Assembly: GCA_032358165.1 (NCBI GenBank)
Contig: JAALGY010000052.1
Coordinates: 2,108,001 to 2,172,000 of the forward strand
DNA length: 64,000 bases
Source: Diplosphaera chodatii
Taxonomy: Eukaryota > Chlorophyta > Trebouxiophyceae > Prasiolales > Stichococcaceae
Reading direction: 5' to 3'
Every line of letters starts with the position of its first letter. Position 1 is the first letter of the stretch. Shown here piece by piece: positions 1 to 10,000 of the stretch. The position numbers were made by a program, and so were the translations under genes. The notes under the pieces are model-generated. The model did no database searches. It was not told the DNA's origin and was given only the letters and a program-made list of their open reading frames with translations.

Positions 1-1558
1 TGTGCAGACCGTTCACTGGGTCGCTGTCTATGACGAAGCTCAGGGATGTCAGTGCACCAGCAAGTGCATTGCCTGAGTGCTGGAGCGCAGCCATGGCCAA
101 ATGCTCAAGGCCAGCACTTGGCATACTCAGAGCTGTCAGCCGCCCAGACAAGCCGCACAGCGTGGCAGCTGCTGTTGTGAAGTCCTGCAAATGTGCTCCC
201 CACACAAATGTGAACCCCTGCAGACAGTGGCCACGTGCTTGTAGCACGTCTTCAGAGTGCTGCATGGAGCATGTCGCAGGACGTGCCATGACCAGCTGCA
301 TGCATGCCACAGGTTTGCTCAGGTGTCGTTCATCAGGCTGTTGGGCAGATGGGCCTGCACACCTGGAGTGTTGTCGGGAGGGCAAGTTTGTAGTCCCCCA
401 CTGCATATCCTGTCATGTGAAGCTCCTCAAGAGCAGTCAGCTCGCTGAGCGCTGGCAGCGGTCCTGCGCCGTCAGGCTGCCCCAAGGGCACCGAATCATG
501 GACCTCGCATTGCAGCCGTTTCAGGCCCCGCAGCGCTGGCAGCAGCGCCTGCAGGCGGTGCGTGGCACTGGCGCCAGCCACCAGCGACGTCAGATTGCGC
601 AGGGTCGACAGCTGGGTGCAGGCACCAGACCCTGCACACATCACACAAGGGCGCCATGATTCATGCAGTTCCGATTTAAAACGCCAGCGAGTCCTTCCCA
701 GCACCGCTGCGCAAAGCTTAAGTACTCTGTCTGCCAATGAGCAGTTAGTTTGGCTGACCATGAAGGTTATATGACTGACAGCGCACCATCTGCTGGCGTG
801 AACAACCAACAACCAAGGTTGAGGTGGCGCAGGTTGATCAGCTGTGCAAGGGCTGCAAGCATTTCCGCATCGCCTTGCCGCCACTGCCCTAGTGCTGCGG
901 TGTCGAAGCCTGGTACCAGGCTGAGCGATGTCAGCTGCGCCGCCACATCCCGTATGTCCAGCTGCCCAAAGCCGTTCAGCAAGCTAGCCGATGTGATTCT
1001 GCAATCAAGAGCTTCACAGTACATGGTACGTGAGGGATCAGCTTGACTACGTACACATAGTACTCACAGCTACGTAGACATGAGGTTCAGCGCCTAGACA
1101 ACCTGATGCTAGTCAGGCATGGCATCTGGCTATGCAAGATCACGATCTTGGTGTTGCTCTCTGGTACATGCAGGTCGACCATCTGAAGACCTGCACAACG
1201 AGTCGGTACAGTCGCGGCCGCTCAACTCTCTGCACGCAGTTTCGATGTACGATGACACTGCAGCAATGATGGTCAATGTGCTGGCGGCCTGTGGCTAAGA
1301 CATTTGCACACCAGGGAATGCTGCTCCGGCCTGATTGACATCAGCGGACGAGGTTGCACGCATCGAGAGTTGCTTGAGAATGCCACTACTGACTGCAGCT
1401 CTGAGGGTGCGGCAGGTGAGGCGCAGCGCCGCGGCAGTGTCCTGAGCATATGCTGCAGCGTCTGCATCTTCGCTGTGCAAGCCATCGCAGGTGAGCGTGA
1501 CGATGGCCTGCAGCACATCTGGCACCAGTGTGCATAACGGCAGAGGCTTTGTCTTCAT
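1..1558 (-). CDS. F-box-like / LRR protein, paralogue A (3' part outside window)
   Basis: Four exons are visible. Exon 1 (1558 down to about 1310) starts with MKTKPLPL and has an F-box-like helix pattern (PDVLQAIV, then RLTCRTLRAAV). Exon 2 (about 1020-800) holds ITSASLLNGFGQLDI and an LRR-type stretch LAALAQLINLRHLNL. Exon 3 (about 630-395) has LTALEELHMTGYAVGDYKLA. Exon 4 (about 195 to the edge) reads FTFVWGAH and LAGALTSLSFVIDS. Exon order and wording match the complete paralogue at 23336-27096 on the opposite strand, so this copy should continue left of the window with at least four more exons. F-box proteins usually recruit substrates to SCF ubiquitin ligases through their repeats. That role is inferred here, because the F-box match is only a pattern of hydrophobic positions. 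Family membership is clear; biochemical role is uncertain. Confidence 0.7.
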
Positions 1559-2059
1559 GGCAGGTGGTCCTGCTGATCGATGAAAGATGTGCCTAGCGGT
1601 GGGATGCTCACGTCCTGAGACTGGACTCGCTCGATGATATGACTGTGCACTGACGAATGGGCAAGTGGGTTCGCAGATGGTAACGTAGACTGGATCGTTA
1701 ACAGTTTCTGCGGCTCAGTCAACTGCTGGTGAGAAGACGGGACCAGGGGACGTATATAGATAGAGACGGAGTGGCAGTCTTGCTGTTTGCCCATTCCGTC
1801 CACTACCGCTGGTTCTTCCGCCAAATTCGACAACGACCGACAAGTATTGCAGTAAACCAACCGTGTAACATCGCCGCTACATACCCGAAGTCCACGACGC
1901 TGTGCAGTGCTGAGAACAGCCCGTAACTGCCAACCGCTCTCCAACGTGCACTAAAAGTTCACATACAGCATACCTACCAACCCCGCCGATGCGGGACATA
2001 CCCGCCAACAGTGTGAACAACCATCCTCGATAACTTTCAAGGCCGCACCACCAGCATGT
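1559..2059. other. Intergenic, 5' side of paralogue A
   Basis: No supported gene. The minus-strand open frame across about 1555-1944 shows no recognisable domain. It probably contains the promoter of paralogue A. Confidence 0.4.
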
Positions 2060-2215
2060 AGGTCTGAAGTACAGCTACAGGGCCACCAGGTGGTGCGCCT
2101 CCAGCACCAGGCTTGCCATATTGCTGCCAGCTGGCCAACTAACACACACCCCGCTGCTGGCAGCCGCCATCAACTGCTGCCAGCATGCCTTGCCTCCTAC
2201 AACAGTGCCGACGGT
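2060..2215 (-). pseudogene. Fragment of strumpellin last exon, frameshifted
   Basis: On the minus strand this stretch aligns by eye with the terminal exon of the strumpellin gene at 7047-7169. Both have GQLAA, then LVLEAHHL-AL and a stop at the same place, with the same bases around the stop (GTGCTGGAGGCGCACCACCT). In this copy one base is missing between GQLAA and LVLEAH, which throws the frame, and the upstream part is more diverged. No other strumpellin exon is recognisable beside it. It lies just downstream of the dead F-box/LRR paralogue, so both probably arrived by local segmental duplication. Confidence 0.65.
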
Positions 2216-2352
2216 ACTGTGGCCACGGTGCATGTGAGGTAGTCCGGCGGCGCATGCCCGTCCTGGCGAACGTGCGGCCGCACCACCCGGCCCAGAGCGG
2301 CGCTCAGGTGATCACCAGGCTGTCCCCTGCGCGGGCGGCCGCGGCACCTCGT

Positions 2353-3755
2353 TCACGCCGCCGCCAGGCACCCGGCCGTGATGCGGTAGCCGGTGACGTC
2401 CGGGTGCAGCAGCTGCGGCATGTGCGTCGCCAGGTGCAGCAGCCCCGCGTCGCCCATGCCTGCGTCTCAGCACTGCCTCAGGTCACACATTGTGTCGGAC
2501 TTCGCTACTGAGGGCCGGAATTTGCAGCTGTACACGCTGCCACACATGTCGGTGCTCAGACCGTAGCCATCAGCTGTCATGCAGCAAGGCATGTCACCTG
2601 AGATCCGAGATGTCCATCGCAACCACTAAGCAGTCCTGGGATTCTGACCTCTGTTGCGGGAGGTTGTACGAGGAGCTACATGCTCTTGATGCTGCTGCGC
2701 AATCATGCAACCTTGTGCAGCAGCTCACTGGGGCGCAACCCCATGCCTCAGCTCCAAGTCGCTGAGGCTGTGCAGCGGTGCAGGTGCCAGTCCTACAGCT
2801 GTGGCGGCACTGATGCCCGGGTGGTTGCTGAGATCCAGGCACCCCAGGGTGGGGTGGTCCGCCAGGTTGGCTGCAGCAGCGCGCGCAAGCGCCGCAGTGC
2901 CGAGATCTGTCAGGCAGTTGAACGTTGCTGCATGACCTACCCCAAAGCATAAGCTGAGCAAGTCGAGGACAGGGCTGCTGGCTGCATGTGGGGATGCTCC
3001 TGTGCAACTCGATATCATATGCAGAGATGAGCATTCTGACCTCGCCCTCGGCCAAGCTTGTATTGTGAACTTCAGGGTCCGCTGCGCTGTGCAAGCGCTG
3101 CAAGCATCTTCGCATCGCTCGGCCACTGCGCCTTTGCAGCTGACAGCCAAGCCGCGCGATGTCAACTGCATTGCGACGTGCTACAGGTCCAGCTGCCCAA
3201 GGCCACTGAGCAAGGCGTCGGACGTGACCTGCATTCATGCAAATGCATTGTTTCCAACATTCTGCTGAGACGGCAACCGTGCTGAAGCACATCCAATTGG
3301 TTGAGAGCTACAAGCACAAACCGCACCTGATGTCACTTAGGCATGGCATCTGGCTTTGGCGAGATCAAGATCATGCTACTGCGCCTTGGTACAAACAGAT
3401 TGACCCTCTGAAGACCTACAAAGCGCACAGCAACGATACCAGCCTCGATGTAGTGTTTGGAATCTCTCTATGAAGGCAGTGCATGCAGCTTGGTCACTCT
3501 GCCGGCAGCCTGTCAACAAGATTATGCACACCAGGAAACAGCTCTGCGGCCTGAATGATGTCGGCTGGTGACGTTACACGCAATGGTAACTGCTTGATGC
3601 TGGCATTGACTGCGGCTCTGAGGGTGCGGCATGTCAGGCGCAGCGCGGCGGCAGTGTCCTGGGCAGACGCTATGCATGCCCTCGCAGCTGTGCCTCAAGA
3701 TGACCAGTAGCACATCTGGCACCAGAGGGCTCAGCAGCAGAGGAGCTGGCTTCAT
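2353..3755 (-). pseudogene. F-box-like / LRR protein, paralogue B, degenerate
   Basis: Exon 1 begins with MKPAPLLLSPLVPDVLL. A 20-nt deletion near 3668, relative to paralogues A and C, removes the SEDADAA segment and shifts the frame; the continuation (SAQDTAAALRLTCRTL) lies in another frame. In the exon 2 equivalent (about 3250-3010) the frame GLGQLDL is followed by a TAG at 3181-3183 where paralogue C has a sense codon. The equivalents of exons 3-7 are missing: the next recognisable piece (about 2960-2725, ending APLHSLSDLELRHG) matches exon 8 of paralogue C. The final piece (MGDAGLLHLATHMPQLL, stop at 2353-2355) matches its exon 9. Three independent lesions make this a pseudogene. The intron at 3300-3450 is still similar to the one at about 1090-1200 in paralogue A. 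Confidence 0.75.
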
Positions 3756-3977
3756 CGTGGCTGGACCTGCTGAACGAGGCATGTGCCAAGAGCGACTTCG
3801 GACGATCTGAACCGCCGATCGTCGCCTGTGTAATATCGAAGAGGCAAAGCAGGGTCTGAAATTTGCATTGCGCGGGTAACCGTGCTTTCACATCTTCTGT
3901 TCCTGACGGAGGCCATGAGTTGTGTACGGCAAAGGCAGTACTGCAGTGCCTTGCTCGGACCAGGGTATAGGCATGTC

Positions 3978-4040
3978 CAACACCCCTGTTAACACGGGTG
4001 TTAGCAGGCCTGCGATCGCAACTTTGCCAAAGTTGCGATC
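3978..4040. repeat. Two adjacent inverted repeats (hairpins)
   Basis: The second element is a perfect 12-bp inverted repeat with a 3-base loop at 4014-4040 (arms GATCGCAACTTT and AAAGTTGCGATC). Just before it, AACACCC pairs with GGGTGTT across a short spacer (about 3979-4002). A TTTAGGGTCT word follows directly. This is intergenic, between the dead paralogue B and the gene starting at 4332. It could be a miniature transposon end or an RNA hairpin; function unknown. Confidence 0.7.
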
Positions 4041-4331
4041 TTTAGGGTCTGTATTACACTTCTGCAAACACTCCTGTCGCCCGTGGCGGCTCAAGCTACT
4101 GACCCTTGGGCAGCGTTCAGACCGCTTTCATGCATGCATGTGCGTGCACGGTGGAAATTCCCTGTGTTCAGCACTTTCAAAGTTGCACGCTTGTGAAGGC
4201 GTATGACCTTACTTCAAACAGGCAGCTCTTGGCTCCAGACAACGCAAGCTGGTCGCCTGCCTGAGGCGCGGTCCGTCAGGCGTGCGTGCAGCGCTCGCAT
4301 GCTGTGAAGTGTGCGATCGGCAGCAGTTGTG

Positions 4332-6064
4332 ATGCAAAAGATGCCTTGCCCGAGCGGCTGCAGTTCTGATTGCTCAAGTCCGGGCAGCAGTGGCAGCCCA
4401 AAGCGCACTGCTGCAAATGCAGAGGACGCAAGTGGCTCCGAGACAGCACGTTGCACGGGTTCCAATACTGATATACAGGAGTGGTGTGCACACTTGCAAG
4501 TGCAGCCAGCTTTGCAGAACACGCGCTGTACCAAGCTGGTTGCAGAGGCGCTTGTCAAGCAGGGCCTGGTCCTCAGCACGGTGGCGGGCCACTTGAACGT
4601 CAGCGACGCCTTCCTGGGCCAGCTGGTGGAGCTCGCACAAAGCACAGTGGAGGAGGCGGGGTACGCGCAGGAGTGGAGGCCGGGCAGGATTATGGCCTTC
4701 AGAACCGTCATCAGGAGCGCTCTGGGTGCGATCTTGCAGCGTGTGTACAGTATGACCTGCATGAGGGTGCGCGCGCGTGCGCGAACACCATCCATCCCGC
4801 CGCATGCAGGAGAGGGATTGAGCGCAGGGCGCCTGCTGTACGGAGTGATCATGTGCTGCAGGCCGCAAGAACGGCTACGGCGAGCAGCCAGAGGCCGGAG
4901 ACGCGCCTGCGGCGACGTGGGCGCGCATGAGTGCCGCTGGTGAGCCCGAGACGGCGGCGGCTGAGACGTGCAGCGTGCAGGAGGAGCAGATGCGCTGGGG
5001 CTACCTGCGCAAGGCCATCAAGTGCGACGCTGCCAACCCCTGCACTGGAGGTGTCATGTCATGTGCACATGTTCCGTGCGCGCGGCGTGCATGGCGCTCC
5101 GGCTTGAGAGCTGGAGAGGCCCCTGTGCCGGGGGCCTTGCCAAGCACGCGAAGTGTGCACATGCCGGCTGTCTCACATGAGCTGGAAGCTGGGTATGATC
5201 AGTGCGTGTCGGCTGCAGCTGGAGGGAGGGGCTGACGTCTCACGAGTGCAGCGGCTTTGAGGCGACCACGGCCGCCAACACCCTGCAGCTCGGCGACGGC
5301 TCCGCTCAATGGCAGCATCTGGCCAACGGGGTGAGGTGCAGCGAGCGCGCAACGAGCACGCACTCCACAAGCTGTTGCTTCTGTCCGATGCGCGTGCCAA
5401 CCTGACTGTGTGCATCAAGCAAAATGAGCCAGGCCTCCATGTGAACACATAGGAGACGGGCGAGGGGGCCTGGATGCTGAGTCCTTCCAGCGCTGTTCTC
5501 TTGCAGGCCATTGATCGCGTCGTTGAAGGGGCACAGGCAGCATTCCGGAAGGCGCGGGTCCCGGATCACTGGGACAGGTGGGAGGCCCGCAAAGCGGTGC
5601 AGCAGGCGTACAAGGCGCACCACCGGCAGGCGGTCGGCTCCGGCAGAGGTGCGCGATGCAGAAATGGCCCTGCGGTAACAAAACCTAAATAGCAGCAAAC
5701 TTGCGGGGCCTGCAGCAGTCGCTGGCAGCGCAGCAGCACCTGCCAGTGCCGGCCGCCAGCTGTCATACTACAAAAGGGTGCTGTGCACGTAGCCATCATG
5801 TGCTCAAACGATGTTGCTGTCTCAGCGTGGCACACACATGCAGTGAGCAAGCGCACCCACCCGGCCACGCTCGCCGTGCGGGAGGTGGCACTGGCCGCCA
5901 AAGCAATTGCGAACGAGGGCGTTGCCTCCAATTGGCCGTCGGGTGAGCGTGCACACCTTTTCCGTTCAGTGTGCATGCCTGACCGCATGGCATCACCAGA
6001 AAGCATGGGCATCTTTGCTGGAAACCTGGATGACAAAAATGGCCAACAAGAACCGTTGACATAG
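4332..6064 (+). CDS. Hypothetical protein, multi-exon
   Basis: I do not recognise this gene. The first exon starts MQKMPCPSGCSSD and runs to about 4735 through a Ser-rich stretch into a helical region (LVAEALVKQGLVLSTVAGHL, then FLGQLVELAQSTVEEAG). Likely later exons are about 4860-5048 (EEQMRWGYLRKAIKCDAANP), about 5250-5330, about 5507-5650 (AIDRVVEGAQAAFRKARV, then HWDRWEARKAVQQAYKAHH) and about 5845-5940 (LAVREVALAAKAIANEGVA). Each ends at a GT dinucleotide and the frames read cleanly. The content is soluble, helical and charged, with no signal peptide or membrane segment seen. The 3' end is set at the first stop after the last coherent exon and is uncertain. Confidence 0.4.
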
Positions 6065-7046
6065 GAGCCGCGGACCAGCCTGTTATCACACAGCCAGCAT
6101 CTCCACCAGCATCTCCAACGGCCAGCATGTCCACCGCTGCTGCCGCCGCAGCAACCGTGAGAGCTGCTCCCTCCGCGACGGAGCCATCCCCATAAGCAAT
6201 GCTTGCAGGTCAGCCATGGATGTGACTCAAGTTGCTGTAATGTGGCCGGGATATTGACCTCGCTCACGTTGCAACACATTGGGATCTCAAGGCTCATCAA
6301 ATCTGGTGCAATTGGTCAGCGCACCAGACTCCACTCGATTGTGTTGAACTGTGGTCGGAGGTGACAAGTCTTGCAAGCTCTCATATTGAGTTGCAGAGTG
6401 ATCGTCTAACGACAGCAATGGACGAGGGGACTTGAATATCAGATATGATTGAGCATCACAGCTACGTCGAGTCAGTAGACATCTGGTCGGAGGATGACAT
6501 GTGGCGCAAGGGTGCAATCTCGCACAGTCTAGTATTTCTCTGGATCCTCCTCAATTGCCGCGTGCAAAAAACCATCTTTCATACATGGGTTGAATTGATT
6601 TGGAAGAGAATTCAGGATGATATCAACAGTAAGAACTCCAGAACTGAGGCTGTACTGAAGTTTGCACACGCCATGTTGCACAACAAAGCCGCATGACGAC
6701 GTGATGCCATCTGCGCTTTGATATATCATACACTAGAGCCTTATACATGTTGTGGTCAACAAGAGGTGCTGCCGAAGCTGCGCCGCACTCTCGCTTTGGC
6801 TGCTGACACCGCCAGCTGCAGAGCTGCGTGGTGCAGCGCAGGCTACCATGACCGCCACTTGTGAGTGTTACACTCCGACGCCAGGCCTGGCACATGCGCG
6901 GCCAGCTGGCATGCAGCCCGCTGCTATGTCACCACAGGAGTGCTGCCCAATACGCCTGCCTCGCACAGGGGCGCAGACAGATCGTTTGGAGGGAGGCTGC
7001 TGCACTTCACATGGCCACGGTTGGGAAGCCATGCTCTCCGGAGGTG
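6065..7046. other. Gene-poor stretch with an AT-richer island
   Basis: Between about 6290 and 6740 the sequence is visibly richer in A and T than its surroundings. It holds an 83-codon plus-strand frame (6445-6696) that matches nothing I know. The remainder is the 3' flank of the strumpellin gene. No gene is supported. Confidence 0.4.
6876..6925 (-). pseudogene. Possible second short remnant of the strumpellin 3' end
   Basis: On the minus strand a stretch of about 45 bases (CCGCGCATGTGCCAGGCCTG and flanks) resembles the part of the intact last exon that encodes AAHVPGLVL. It lies only about 130 bp beyond the real stop codon. The match is short and contains small gaps, so it may be chance in a region of simple word composition. 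Confidence 0.3.
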
Positions 7047-10000
7047 CTACAGGGCCGCCAGGTGGTGCGCCTCCAGCACTAGGCCCGGCACATGCGCCGC
7101 CAGCTGGCCAGGCGGCACGCCTCCCGCTGCTTCCAGCTGCCGCAGGAATGCCGCCAGCATACCGGCTTCCTGCAGTCATGTGGCAGGCGCTGCAATCAAT
7201 GCGGTAGCCGATGCCATCTCCCTCTATAACATGGCTGCCCTTTCTTCGGGCTGAAACCCCAGGAGTCGTGACAGTGATAGCTGGCAGCATAACGTGTAAA
7301 TTAGCGCACCTGGGGCAGGCTGATCTCCACCCCTGCGGCTGCCAGACCCGCAGCAGCTGCGCCTGTGGCGGCGGCCACATAGCCCCGCAGCGCATCGCCG
7401 AAGTGCTGCAGCGTCGCCTGCGGTGCCATGCCAACAGCTCGCGAGACGGGATGCCACATGTGCTCGCACTCCCCTGCCATTGCTATTTGACCTGGCCGTC
7501 AAGTGATGCCCCATTGACACTGCAGCAAGCATAGCCAGGGATGTCCAGCTCATTTTGTCAGTGCTGACGTGGTATGACTGGGCATTCATCCACGACCAAC
7601 CTGCAGGTACGCTGGAGGAAACTGCTGCAGGAGGACCGCCATGCCACTCGCCACAGCAGCGGGATCCAGCGCAGCCCTGCCGGATCGCCGTCTCAGCCGG
7701 CAGGAAGCATCTGCTTCCAGCTGCCATGCCGGCAGCAGCGCACGGGTGGCCAGGAACAGCAGCGGTGGCAGTGCCGGCTCCGGCGCGGGCCGCACATACT
7801 GCTTACCACCGGCATCTGAGAGGCCTGCACAGTTCGCAAGGGCCTCCCTCAGCCGATGTGTTGCCTGCTCTGTTGCCGCCTCTGTGGATCAACTTCGGAA
7901 TGATGCGCTTTGCACTGCAGGCATCACTGACAGGAAGCATGACATAACATCCGTGCATCCCTGCGCAGTCTTCCTCAAGGAGGCGAACAGGCTACACATG
8001 AAGTTGAAGCTTTCCCCACACCCATTGTGAACATGTTGCCAATCGGGTGTGCATCGCACTGCCCACCTGCCCTGTCAAGCATGTCGGCCAGCATGGGGAG
8101 GAAGTCGCCCTCCAGCAGCGGCGGCGGCGGCGCCGGCGGCTGCGCCCCCCGCAGCGCCGCCGTCGCCGCCGCTGCGGCCGCGCCGCCGAGGGACTCTAGC
8201 GCGTCCACCGCCACCTCCGAGCCCTCCAGCCTGGTCGGACCGGGTGCTGAGCTACTGGCATGATCTGCTAGCATCATGATAGTGTGTTGCATGCAGGCAC
8301 CCAACTCTCTGCTGCATTGGCACGCGTTTGGTGAGCAAAATGGACATGACAACAGGAATGGATGCATTCAGGAGGATTAACAGCAGCCGCCATCAGGGGC
8401 TGTGACACCTCGTAGGTGTATGGGGAATAGTCCTGCATCGGGTCCCCTCGAGACATGAACTGCGTGCACCTGGACAGCAGCTGCAGCTCGAGGGCCAGGC
8501 GCCGCCGCAGCAGCACGGATTGGCCGACAGCGGCCAGCCCTGCAGCGAGCGCCTCCACCACGCGCTGCAGCCACGGTGTCGCAGCCACGGCTGCTGCCTC
8601 CATCGCATTGCCACCTGCAGACGCTATTGCCACATCAGTTCCTTCCAAACATGTACCCTTGACTGCAGCTGCAAAGAAGCCATTCGCTTCTACCCTGTCC
8701 TCATCAACACTCTCGTGACCGAGCAACAAGTAACATGGCAACCAGGGCATGGACCTCTGCCACTGCCAGCTGGTGGTGAGCCTGACCACACCACATCTCG
8801 CCCCCTGTGCTGCAGCGTACGATGTGCTACTAGCCACCTCCAACGCCATCAGCTGGCAGTGCAGGGTTCCAGCGGGTGGTACATACAAGGTGATACACAC
8901 CTGCACCCAGCCCGCCAGGCGACGCTTCTGCGCTGCCGCCACCGCTGCCGACAGCCGCCTCCAAGAAGCCGTCAAGAGCTGCGCGCATGTTGTCGGCCTG
9001 CAGCCTTGTAGCGACGTCGCCGAGCACACTGCTCAGGCCCTGCAGATTAAGATGAGTTAGGACCTTGCTGCTATGGAGTACGACAACACGCGGTTGCAGG
9101 TGATCTTGCAGTCACCCTTGCAGCCTGGCCAAGGGCGCAGCAAATGATAGATCGAGCATCAACATGTGGCGATGGCGCAGTGGTGTGAGGGACTGACCTG
9201 CTGCATGCGCAGGCCCAGCAGGTGGTCGACGGCTGCCAGCCCGGGCGCCTGGAGTGCCACTGCTGCTGATCTGTGGTCGTCAAGTACAGCAACCTCCACA
9301 ATGCAGCTTTCATGGGCAGCGGTAAGTGGAGGGCAGCACTAAACACTGCTGACCGCGCAGAGCGCTGGGTACCAGCTGAATATACCGTTCGAACCTCAGG
9401 CTGCTACCAGCAGCCGTGAATGATGCACAGTCGGATACAAGTGACTGAGGTCACAACCTGAAGGTGGCAAGGGACAGCGTCTCAGCGCCGCTGGAGTCGA
9501 CCCAGCCGCAGGTGGGCTGCTGGTACGCCGTATGCCCTGGCTCGCTGAGCCGCAGCAGCTGGGAGGCGATGCGGCCGAGGAAGGTCGCCGGCGCTGCCGC
9601 CTGCAAGCCATGAGAACGACAGCCTGTCAGCCACGCGCGACTGTTGGCCTCAGGCAGGAAAGCTGCGATGCAAGCGTCGAGTCACATGCTATCAGACGGT
9701 GCAGTTGCGGTTACTGCTAGCTGTGAGCTGAATCTGATCGGGTTTATGTGCGCCAGGGCCTGCATGTAACCCCACCTTGGCTGTAGATTTGTGCGGCAAA
9801 CTGCGGTCGTTGTCGCCAGGGTGCAAGGCCGGGAGCGGCGGGAAGGAGGCGGCTGCCTCCTTACTCTGTGCATACCTATAAACAGGCACGGCTGCTTGCA
9901 TGTGTGCTAGACCTTTGCAGTCCACAGGAGAATATCGCCTAGTGCGCTGATGTGTGGCACCCAACCAAGGCAGTAGCGGTACGATGCGTGAAGCCAGGTA

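Noticed and set aside
30..659. 209-codon plus-strand frame at the left edge
   Set aside because: The minus strand of the same bases matches exons 3-4 of the F-box/LRR paralogues; the plus frame matches nothing.
8027..8279. Poly-Ala and poly-Pro plus-strand frames
   Set aside because: Antisense to the strumpellin exon at 8067-8254, which joins its neighbours in phase.
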